NCBI GenBank assembly: GCA_945881865.1
Contig: CAMCVK010000002.1
Coordinates: 124,001 to 188,000, forward strand
Source: Fimbriimonas ginsengisoli Gsoil 348
Lineage (GTDB): Bacteria; Armatimonadota; Fimbriimonadia; Fimbriimonadales; Fimbriimonadaceae
DNA: 64,000 nt
Reading direction: 5' to 3'
This document shows, piece after piece, positions 57,081 through 64,000 of this stretch (position 1 is its first letter; each line of letters opens with the position of its first letter). Below the pieces are notes generated by a model. That model was not told the DNA's origin and did no database searches. It saw only the letters and a list, made by a program, of their open reading frames with translations. A program made the translations under genes and the position numbers.

Positions 57081-57773
57081 TTATCGGCGCGCGGCAACCA
57101 GGATGCGCCGCCACTTCTCCGATAGGATGTCCGTGGATACGCCGCGCTTACCGCGCGAACTGTGCACGAAGTAATTTCCGCCCAGGTAGATGCCGGTGTG
57201 CCCGATCTTGCCGCGTTTCGCTTCCCAGAAATAGAGGCGGTCACCCGCCTGAAGGTGCTCTAGGCGCGTAATCGGCTTGCCGACCTTGGCCTGCTCGGAG
57301 GCGGTTCGGGGCAGATTGAGCCCGATCTGGCCGTAAAGCTTTTTGACGAACCCGGAACAGTCGATGCCGTTGCTCAGGTCGTTTCCGCCCCAAACGTAGG
57401 GCGTTCCGACGTACTGCAGGGATCGTCCGGCGACGCCTCCGCGCGAAGAAATCGAGCCCATTTCACGTCCGCCAGAGCGGCCTGTCGGGGCGGCTTGGGT
57501 CACCCGGTAGGGAAGCACGGCGATGTCCTCGGCCAAAACAAAGCCTTGCTTGCCGTTGCTCATCAGGACCTTCATCCATTTCTGGTCGTTGCCCCAGTTC
57601 ACACAAACATATTCGTACGGCTTTGCTCGGTAGTAAACGCGAGCATCCTCATCGGGCGCGGCGTAAAAGCGGGTCGCCGCCGTGGTTTGGCCAAGCTGGC
57701 CGATGACCGCTTTTTGAGCATGCGCGATGCCGGTCGAGAGCGCCAATGTCGTAGCGAGGAGGAAGTTTCGCAT
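57081..57773 (-). CDS. NlpC/P60 endopeptidase with SH3-like domain
   Basis: GTPYVWGGNDLSNGIDCSGFVKKLYGQIGLNLPRTASEQ; HTGIYLGGNYFVHSS. Confidence 0.92.
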   Translation of the reverse strand: MRNFLLATTLALSTGIAHAQKAVIGQLGQTTAATRFYAAPDEDARVYYRAKPYEYVCVNWGNDQKWMKVLMSNGKQGFVLAEDIAVLPYRVTQAAPTGRSGGREMGSISSRGGVAGRSLQYVGTPYVWGGNDLSNGIDCSGFVKKLYGQIGLNLPRTASEQAKVGKPITRLEHLQAGDRLYFWEAKRGKIGHTGIYLGGNYFVHSSRGKRGVSTDILSEKWRRILVAARR

Positions 57774-58459
57774 TACGCTAAGGCAAGCGCCTTGAAGCCC
57801 TCCAAAATTTGCAGACCATCGGTGGATCCCAGCGAGGCGCGGCTCGCGCGCTCCGGGTGCGGCATCAGGCCCAGGACGTTGCCCGCATCGTTGAGCACGC
57901 CGGCGATCGCATCCATGCTTCCGTTGACGTTCGACGCGTCCGTGCGGTTACCGTCGGCATCGACATAGCGAAAGGCGATGCGACCTTCGCCCTGCAGGCG
58001 GGCCAGGGTCTCGGCATCGGCGACGTAGCGGCCTTCGCCATGCGCGATTGGGATCCTCAGGACTTGTCTCACGCTTCGGGTCCAAAGGGAGCTTTGGTTT
58101 TCCACCTTTAGATAGACGTCTTGACAGATGAATTTCTGCCGTGCGTTTTGCATCAATGCCCCGGGAAGCAGGCCGGTTTCGCAAAGAATCTGGAAGCCAT
58201 TGCATGCTCCGATCACCGGTCTGCCCTCATTCGCGAAGCGGATAACCTCGGCCATGATCGTCGCCCGCGAGGCCATTGCCCCGCAGCGGAGGTAGTCGCC
58301 GTAGGAAAAACCGCCGGGCACGAAGACGGCTTCAAAGCCTGAGAGCGAGCTTTCGGCGTGCCAAACGTAGTCGGCTCGCAATCCCAGATCGTCGCGCAGC
58401 GAGAACAGCGCGTCCTGGTCGCAGTTTGAACCCGGAAAGCGGATGACGGCGACTCTCAT
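57773..58459 (-). CDS. purQ: Phosphoribosylformylglycinamidine synthase subunit PurQ
   Basis: MRVAVIRFPGSNCDQDAL; VFVPGGFSYGDYLRCGA; VIGACNGFQILCE. Confidence 0.96.
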   Translation of the reverse strand: MRVAVIRFPGSNCDQDALFSLRDDLGLRADYVWHAESSLSGFEAVFVPGGFSYGDYLRCGAMASRATIMAEVIRFANEGRPVIGACNGFQILCETGLLPGALMQNARQKFICQDVYLKVENQSSLWTRSVRQVLRIPIAHGEGRYVADAETLARLQGEGRIAFRYVDADGNRTDASNVNGSMDAIAGVLNDAGNVLGLMPHPERASRASLGSTDGLQILEGFKALALA

Positions 58460-58689
58460 TCGGCACCCTCGATTCGGTAGTTTTCGATGACCGAGTTGGC
58501 AAGTAGCTTCTTCGCCATCTCTTCGACTCGGCCGGGTCGGACGTCGCTGAGCTCGAGCTCGATGACCTTTCCGATTCGCGCGTTTTGGACCTCGTCGAAC
58601 CCGAGTCCCTGTAGGGCGTCCGCCACCGTCCTTCCGGCCGAATCGAGTAGGGAAGGTTTCAGAGTTACAAAGACGCGAACCGTAGCCAC
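58456..58689 (-). CDS. purS: Phosphoribosylformylglycinamidine synthase subunit PurS
   Basis: VRVFVTLKPSLLDSAGRTVADALQGLGFDEVQNARIGKVIELEL. Confidence 0.95.
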   Translation of the reverse strand: MATVRVFVTLKPSLLDSAGRTVADALQGLGFDEVQNARIGKVIELELSDVRPGRVEEMAKKLLANSVIENYRIEGAE

Positions 58690-58781
58690 ACCCTATTTTA
58701 TTCTTATTTGCTCGGCCATCGACGGTCATACTTCGGGCGTTGTCGCCTGCCTATCGCGCGACCTACGGAAAGAGAGAAGAG

Positions 58782-58907
58782 GACGACTTATCTGAAGGAC
58801 AACCCGGCAACTACGCCGAAGCCGCCGACGCCGGGAGCCACGTCATCCGGCTCGATCCGGATGTCGCCAACGTTTTATGGACGAGCTTGATAAAGTCATG
58901 GGCTTAA
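58782..58907 (+). pseudogene. Truncated fragment of a small (antitoxin-like?) protein
   Basis: DDLSEGQPGNYAEAADAGSHVIRLDPDVAN followed by unrelated sequence and a stop; no plausible start nearby. Confidence 0.45.
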
Positions 58908-59053
58908 GCTCGGCTAGATTCCCTGGACCGACGGCATACCGAACGAGGTGCTCTCGGAATCTCACAGCTTTGTTAATGGTCGCAGCCGCGTGAGAAGAAT
59001 GATGAACCAAGGGTAACATGAAATCAACACGATAATCGCATGACCCAGCAGCC

Positions 59054-59335
59054 ATGGCTAACCTCACCAACTCCCACTCTTTAACCGAATTTCAAAGGAA
59101 CGCAAAAGGATTCATCGAAACGATGAACCAAAGCAAGGAGCCCGTTCTGATCACGGTAAACGGAAAAGTTCAGGCAGTCCTTGTCGATCCCGTCAGCTAC
59201 CAGGCCATGGAAGAGCGCATGGAACGAGATCGACTCTTCGCGGCACTCCTCGAAGGAGAAAAAGACATACTACAAGGTCGAACAACCCCAGCTTCTCAGG
59301 TCTTTGCAGACTTGAAGGCCAAGCATGGTTTTTGA
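59054..59335 (+). CDS. Phd/YefM-type antitoxin
   Basis: LTEFQRNAKGFIETMNQSKEPVLITVNGKVQAVLVDPVSYQAMEE. Confidence 0.9.
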   Translation: MANLTNSHSLTEFQRNAKGFIETMNQSKEPVLITVNGKVQAVLVDPVSYQAMEERMERDRLFAALLEGEKDILQGRTTPASQVFADLKAKHGF

Positions 59336-59630
59336 AGTCGTTCTCACCCTTAGGGCACAGACTGACATCGACGATTACGTATGCTTCATCATAAACGACT
59401 CCCGGAACGAAGCCGCTAAGTGGAGAGACTCGCTTGAGGAGCAGATTCTGTCCCTTAGCGAGATCCCGGGTCGGTTCTCTTTAATCCCAGAAGCGACAGA
59501 GCTTCGCGTCCCCTACCGGGCCTTCATGCATCATTCGCACCGCGTCATCTTTCGGATCGACGAAGAAGCGATGAAAGTTTACGTTGTGCGTGTCTACCAC
59601 GGCGCGAGAAAACCGCTCACCAGGATGTAA
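59325..59630 (+). CDS. RelE/ParE-type toxin
   Basis: VVLTLRAQTDIDDYVCFIINDSRNEAAKWRDSLEEQILSLSEIPGRF...HRVIFRIDEEAMKVYVVRVYHGARK; 11-nt overlap with antitoxin. Confidence 0.9.
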   Translation: MVFEVVLTLRAQTDIDDYVCFIINDSRNEAAKWRDSLEEQILSLSEIPGRFSLIPEATELRVPYRAFMHHSHRVIFRIDEEAMKVYVVRVYHGARKPLTRM

Positions 59631-59713
59631 GGCCACCAACCACCGATCAAGAAGTCGATGTCAGCCTTCCGAAGCATTTCGGTGACGTCACTCACGGTTT
59701 CGAGGAGGCTCAC
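59594..59713 (-). pseudogene. Truncated N-terminus of a nucleotidyltransferase-like protein
   Basis: Manual translation from GTG 59713: (M)SLLETVSDVTEMLRKADIDFLIGG, then unrelated WWPYILVSGFLAPW-stop. Confidence 0.5.
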
Positions 59714-59877
59714 TCCTTCTCAGGTTTCCAGTCTTTGGCGGCAAGCTTAAGTTGGCGGAGCTCCTCACACATTTCGAAGGTCTTAAGAATCCGCCAGACC
59801 GGGCCCTTTTCGCGCAGCAACTTGACGCGCAGCAAGTGCATTTCGAGGCTGGTGTCCATCAAATCGGTCCGCCGCAT
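59710..59877 (-). CDS. Small 55-aa protein upstream of the truncated nucleotidyltransferase-like gene
   Basis: Manual translation MRRTDLMDTSLEMHLLRVKLLREKGPVWRILKTFEMCEELRQLKLAAKDWKPEKE; stop overlaps the next GTG (GTGA). Confidence 0.5.
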   Translation of the reverse strand: MRRTDLMDTSLEMHLLRVKLLREKGPVWRILKTFEMCEELRQLKLAAKDWKPEKE

Positions 59878-59907
59878 AGGCTTAAGCTTACGCCCGAAAC
59901 GCTCCGA

Positions 59908-60552
59908 TTGCTGTCACAAGATCATTCGCCCGTCATCCAGGGGCATACTTCAACCGTGTTCACCCACCTCTCGGCACCGGGCGCAAAACCAGATTCGCCA
60001 ACCCTCGTGATGCTTCACGGCACGGGCGGAGACGAGGTCGAAATGATGCGGCTAGGCCAGACCCTTCGCCCCACCGCGAATCTGCTGTCCGCAAGAGGCA
60101 AGGAACCCGAGAACGGGCAAAACCGATGGTTCCGTCGCCTCGCCGAAGGCGTATTCGACGAACCGAACCTGATTGAACGGGCGAACGAATTCTCCGACTG
60201 GCTGCTTGCGGAACGCCCGAACGACCACCGTGTCGCCGTGGGATTCAGCAACGGGGCGAACTTTGCCGCCGCGATTCTGCTGCTCCGGCCGGAAGTGTTC
60301 CACGCCGCCGTCCTGCTCGCGCCGATGGTGCCGCTGACCCCGGCCAGCCTTCCGAACCTCGAAGCCAAGCCCATCCTCATGGTTTGCGGAGAGGTCGATC
60401 CCATCGTGCCGCGCATGAACGCGATGACCCTGGCCGGAATGTTCGAAACCGCTGGGGCCGACCTGCAAGTGAATTGGCACCCGGGCGGGCACGGGCTCGA
60501 TGCGGTCAGCGTACGGGTTGTTCAAGCTTGGCTTCCGGCGCACGGTGCCTAA
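59908..60552 (+). CDS. Alpha/beta hydrolase (carboxylesterase-like); start uncertain (TTG 59908 or GTG 59956)
   Basis: VMLHGTGGDEVEMM; VGFSNGANFAAAIL; LAPMVPL; HPGGHGLD. Confidence 0.82.
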   Translation: MLSQDHSPVIQGHTSTVFTHLSAPGAKPDSPTLVMLHGTGGDEVEMMRLGQTLRPTANLLSARGKEPENGQNRWFRRLAEGVFDEPNLIERANEFSDWLLAERPNDHRVAVGFSNGANFAAAILLLRPEVFHAAVLLAPMVPLTPASLPNLEAKPILMVCGEVDPIVPRMNAMTLAGMFETAGADLQVNWHPGGHGLDAVSVRVVQAWLPAHGA

Positions 60553-60582
60553 AGCGCGCGGCCATGCCAAAATAATCATCCA

Positions 60583-61326
60583 ATGGCGGGCCACTCGAAA
60601 TGGAAGAACATTCGCATCCGAAAAGGAAAGCAAGATGCGATTCGTGGGAAGCTCTTTACTAAGCTGAGCCGTGAGATCATCGTTGCGGCCCGCGCGGGCG
60701 GCGGCGACGTTAACATGAACCCTCGCCTCCGCGTCGCGGTCGACAAGGCGAAGGAAGCTTCCGTCCCGGCCGACAACATCAAGCGGGCCATCGACCGGGG
60801 AACCGGCGTCATCGAAGGTGCCCAGTACGAAGAGATCGTTTACGAAGGCTACGGCCCCAGCGGCGCGGCGATCATCCTGGAGTGCTACTCTGAAAACCGA
60901 AACCGGACGGTTGCCGAGGTTCGGCACGCGTTTGCCAAGCACGGCGGAAACATGGCCGAGAACGGCTCGGTGAGCTGGCAGTTCAAATACGTGGGCCAAA
61001 TCCAGGTGAAGAACACCGGCCAGGACGAAGACGAACTGACTCTTCTCGCCATCGATGCCGGTGCCGACGACGTGCTCGTCGAGCCAGAAGGCTTCACGAT
61101 TTACACCGCAAGCGAGGCGCTGCACCGGGTGAACTCCGAGCTGATGAAAGCCGGCGTGAAGGCAGACGAAGTTGGCCTCACCTACGTGGCGACCAACAAG
61201 GCCGATCTCAGCGAAGCCGATCAGATCAAGCTTTTGAACCTGCTGGACGCCTTGGACGATCTTGACGATGTGCAAGAAACCTACGTGAACGTGGACATTT
61301 CGGAGGATGCCCTCGAAGAAGAGTGA
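60583..61326 (+). CDS. yebC: YebC/PmpR family protein
   Basis: MAGHSKWKNIRIRKGKQDAIRGKLFTKLSREI. Confidence 0.96.
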   Translation: MAGHSKWKNIRIRKGKQDAIRGKLFTKLSREIIVAARAGGGDVNMNPRLRVAVDKAKEASVPADNIKRAIDRGTGVIEGAQYEEIVYEGYGPSGAAIILECYSENRNRTVAEVRHAFAKHGGNMAENGSVSWQFKYVGQIQVKNTGQDEDELTLLAIDAGADDVLVEPEGFTIYTASEALHRVNSELMKAGVKADEVGLTYVATNKADLSEADQIKLLNLLDALDDLDDVQETYVNVDISEDALEEE

Positions 61327-62411
61327 AGGAGTTTCCCCGGCCCCCGCTGCTAACGCTGCTCCTCGTTGCCGGAAACATTTTCGCGGCCTTTGCCCTTGTC
61401 GTAAATCCAGATCTTGCCTTTCAGTTCGGCTTCCGGGCCGATGCGCCGGAGTTCCGGAACCTTTTCACCGCGCTGTTTCTGCATGAGAACATCCTCCACC
61501 TGCTAGGGAACATGCTCTTTTTGGCGGCATTCGGCGCGGCGGTGGAAGCGGCCACCGGAACGTTGCGGTTTGCGCTCGTTTACTTCGTGAGCGGATTTGT
61601 GGGCGAGGCCCTACACTATCTTCTGCTGCGGAACGTCTCGCACGCGGTTCCCTTGATCGGGGCGAGTGGCTGCATTGCCGGGTTGGTCGGCTACTACGCA
61701 CTGCGGTACCAGGCGGTCCGGGTTCCGGTCGTGCCTCGACTGGCGTTGCCCGTGCTCACCCTGACCGGGCTGTGGGTTCTATTGCAGGTCATCGGGGCGT
61801 TTGTGCGTTTAGGAGACTCGGGCGGAACGGCCTATTGGGCGCACCTTGGCGGGTTTGGAACCGGAGTTCTCCTCTCGCTGGTCTTTCACACGCCGGACTT
61901 CGGGCAGACCGAGTTTGGACGGCAGACGGTTGACCAAATGCAGATTCGCGGGCCGGCCGCGGTGAAGATTGCCGCCCAGCAGCACATCAAGAACTTTCCG
62001 AAAGATCCCGAAGGCTGGCGCAAACTGGCTGACGCCTGCCGCGAGCTCGCCGACGCCGATACGGAATCCCGCGCGATCACCCAAATTCTTGACCTTTCGC
62101 CGGACCAGAACGACCCCACGTTGCTGCAACGCTTGGTCGCGCTGGGCAAGCTGGACACACTTTCCGTATATGAGCGGCTGAAGTTGGCCGACCGCTACCG
62201 TGAGAGCCACCGCGATCTCGCCACAAGCCTGGCAAAGAGTGGCCTGCAGGATGCCACCGAAGCCCAGCGGCCGGATGCCCTGCTGACCCTCATCGGGCTT
62301 GAGCGCGGCCGAAACGAAGCCAACGCGCAACTGCTACTACAAGAACTTTTCGCGCGCTATCCGTTGAGCACGGCAACGGATCTCGCCCACAAGAAAGGAT
62401 GGGCAAACTAA
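61323..62411 (+). CDS. Rhomboid-family intramembrane protease with C-terminal TPR-like region
   Basis: LFTALFLHENILHLLGNMLFLAAFG; LIGASGCIAGLVGYYAL; HLGGFGTGVLLSL. Confidence 0.88.
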   Translation: MKEFPRPPLLTLLLVAGNIFAAFALVVNPDLAFQFGFRADAPEFRNLFTALFLHENILHLLGNMLFLAAFGAAVEAATGTLRFALVYFVSGFVGEALHYLLLRNVSHAVPLIGASGCIAGLVGYYALRYQAVRVPVVPRLALPVLTLTGLWVLLQVIGAFVRLGDSGGTAYWAHLGGFGTGVLLSLVFHTPDFGQTEFGRQTVDQMQIRGPAAVKIAAQQHIKNFPKDPEGWRKLADACRELADADTESRAITQILDLSPDQNDPTLLQRLVALGKLDTLSVYERLKLADRYRESHRDLATSLAKSGLQDATEAQRPDALLTLIGLERGRNEANAQLLLQELFARYPLSTATDLAHKKGWAN

Positions 62412-63091
62412 AAATGGTCGGACCAAAAGAGTGGATGTCGCGGATGAAGTACCGCTGGCGGGCGTTTCGCCCGAAAGTCGTGCCCGGAATTTTGTACTGG
62501 GCGGTGCGCTTCATCGGCAGCACGATGCGCCTGCAGGTTCAGGGCCTGACCGAAATTCAGCCCAAAACCATCTATTGCGGCTGGCACGGTCGGTCTTTCA
62601 TTTTTGCCAACTATGCGCGTGGCCGCAAGATTTGGCTTCTCGTTAGCCTTTCGAATGACGGCGAAATTCAGAATCGGCTGTTCACCCGGCTCGGTTACCA
62701 AATCATTCGGGGCAGCACCGGCCGGGGCGGCGTTCGCGCGGCGGTTGAGAGCATCCGGGCGTTGCGAGCCGGCGGAACGATGGTCGTTTCTCCGGACGGT
62801 CCGCGCGGGCCGTACCACGAGGTACAGGGCGGCGTCATGCTGATGGCGCAAAAGAGCGGGGCCGCGATCGTTCCGGTTGGCATGGCCGCCACCCCGGGGA
62901 CGATCCTCAAGTCTTGGGACAAATATCTCCTTCCGTGGCCGTTCGGTAAGGGCCGCATTCTGGTCGGCCCGCCGATCTATGTGCCTACCGACGCGACCGA
63001 GGATGAGGTCGAGGCCCTTCGCTTGGAGTTGCAGAACGAGATGATTCGGCTGGAGGAAGAAGCCGAGCGCCAGCTTGGCATGCGGGCCTAA
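62399..63091 (+). CDS. DUF374/LPLAT-like lysophospholipid acyltransferase
   Basis: IYCGWHGRSFIFANYARGR; VSLSNDGEIQNRLFTRLGYQIIRGSTGRGGVRA; SPDGPRGPYHEVQGGVMLMAQKSGA. Confidence 0.9.
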   Translation: MGKLKMVGPKEWMSRMKYRWRAFRPKVVPGILYWAVRFIGSTMRLQVQGLTEIQPKTIYCGWHGRSFIFANYARGRKIWLLVSLSNDGEIQNRLFTRLGYQIIRGSTGRGGVRAAVESIRALRAGGTMVVSPDGPRGPYHEVQGGVMLMAQKSGAAIVPVGMAATPGTILKSWDKYLLPWPFGKGRILVGPPIYVPTDATEDEVEALRLELQNEMIRLEEEAERQLGMRA

Positions 63092-63119
63092 CCGCTAACC
63101 GGCGGTATTCTCTCGCCCG

Positions 63120-64000
63120 ATGCCCGAGCTACTTCTCGAAGTGGGATGCGAAGAGTTACCCGCTTCCTTCGTGCGCAAATCCGTTGCCCAGCTTCAAACC
63201 CGCGTCCGCGAGCTTCTTGCCGAGGCCGGGCTACTGGGCGAGGCCAGCGGTGCCGAAGAAGTCGCGTTCGGAACTCCGCGCCGCATGATCGTCTCCTTCC
63301 CCGACGTGAAGGAGCGGCAGGCCGACGAAACCAAGGAGATGCGCGGCCCGGCCGTGAAGGGAGCCTTCGGGGCTGACGGCATGCCGACGAACGCATTGCT
63401 CGGCTTTTGCCGAGGGCAAGGTGTCGATCTGGCGAACATCCGCAACGACGGAGCCTACGTTTGGGTTTCTAAGCACATTGCTGGCCAACCCGCCGCCCAG
63501 CTGCTGGGCGAAATTCTTACCAAAGCGATTCGCGGCCTGACGTTCGATAAAGCGATGCGTTGGGGCAGCGGACGACAACGCTTCGCCCGCCCGATTCGAT
63601 GGATTTTGGCCTCGTTCGACGGCCAAGTGATCCCGTTCGAAGTCGAAGGCGTGGCCGCCGGGACGGAAAGTCGCGGACATCGATTCTATGCCCCGGCGCC
63701 ATTTACCGCCCTCACCGCGAAAGACCTGATTGCTGGCCTGCGCGATCGGTTTGTGGAACCCGATCCGGAAGTCCGCGAGTTCATGATTCGAGATGGAATC
63801 GCGAACGCGGCCGAAGGCGTGCCCATCGTCGAAGATGACCTCGTGGACGAGAACGTGTTCTTGACCGAGTGGCCGACCGCCATCGAAGGCACGTTCCCCG
63901 AGAGCCTGCTTAACCTTCCGGAGCCGGTGCTGATCATCGCCATGGCAAAGCACGAGCGCATGTTCCCGGTTCGATCCGAGGACGGCAAGCTCACCAACCG
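63120..64000 (+). CDS. glyS: Glycyl-tRNA synthetase beta subunit, N-terminal part (runs off window)
   Basis: Manual translation MPELLLEVGCEELPASFVRKSVAQL...FGTPRRMIVSFPDVKERQ...MRWGSGRQRFARPIRWI; not in the ORF track because the stop is outside. Confidence 0.95.
   Translation, partial: MPELLLEVGCEELPASFVRKSVAQLQTRVRELLAEAGLLGEASGAEEVAFGTPRRMIVSFPDVKERQADETKEMRGPAVKGAFGADGMPTNALLGFCRGQGVDLANIRNDGAYVWVSKHIAGQPAAQLLGEILTKAIRGLTFDKAMRWGSGRQRFARPIRWILASFDGQVIPFEVEGVAAGTESRGHRFYAPAPFTALTAKDLIAGLRDRFVEPDPEVREFMIRDGIANAAEGVPIVEDDLVDENVFLTEWPTAIEGTFPESLLNLPEPVLIIAMAKHERMFPVRSEDGKLTN

Noticed and set aside
58843-59070. 75-aa minus-strand ORF in the purS-antitoxin gap
   Set aside because: No recognisable motif, no convincing start context, overlaps the antitoxin start
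1-64000. tRNA/rRNA genes, IS elements, prophage
   Set aside because: None recognised on reading; a tRNAscan/Infernal run would be needed to exclude small RNAs

Overview
This 64 kb window is a compact, GC-rich, protein-coding bacterial chromosome segment. I inferred an Armatimonadota/Fimbriimonadia-like origin from gene content only. I found about 60 supportable CDS and no rRNA, tRNA, CRISPR array, IS element or prophage. Most genes are housekeeping (lnt, nadB, coaE, rpsA, xylB, comEA-like, plsX-fabH, thyX, mtnP, purS-purQ, yebC, partial glyS). The main find is a tight three-gene module, dop - UBact (60-aa Pup-like/ubiquitin-like protein) - prcB (20S proteasome beta), at 27868-30256. The ORFs overlap by 4 nt (ATGA). 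No prcA, pafA or ARC/Mpa ATPase gene is present in the window. Other points of interest: (i) an envelope/secretion cluster at 8771-17551 with a CsgG-like protein carrying a 12 x 12-nt coding repeat and a protein that looks like an Ig-like domain fused to an LptD/OstA-like beta-barrel; (ii) an S41 protease next to a paralog that appears catalytically dead; (iii) a Phd/RelE toxin-antitoxin pair flanked by truncated gene fragments missing from the ORF track; (iv) two near-promoter palindromes (a TetR operator candidate and one in front of DUF177-plsX-fabH); (v) two window-wide patterns: -10-like hexamers 6-11 nt upstream of many start codons (leaderless transcription) and all seven convergent gene pairs ending within -4 to +2 nt of each other. 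Function calls come from reading the protein sequences, without database searches.
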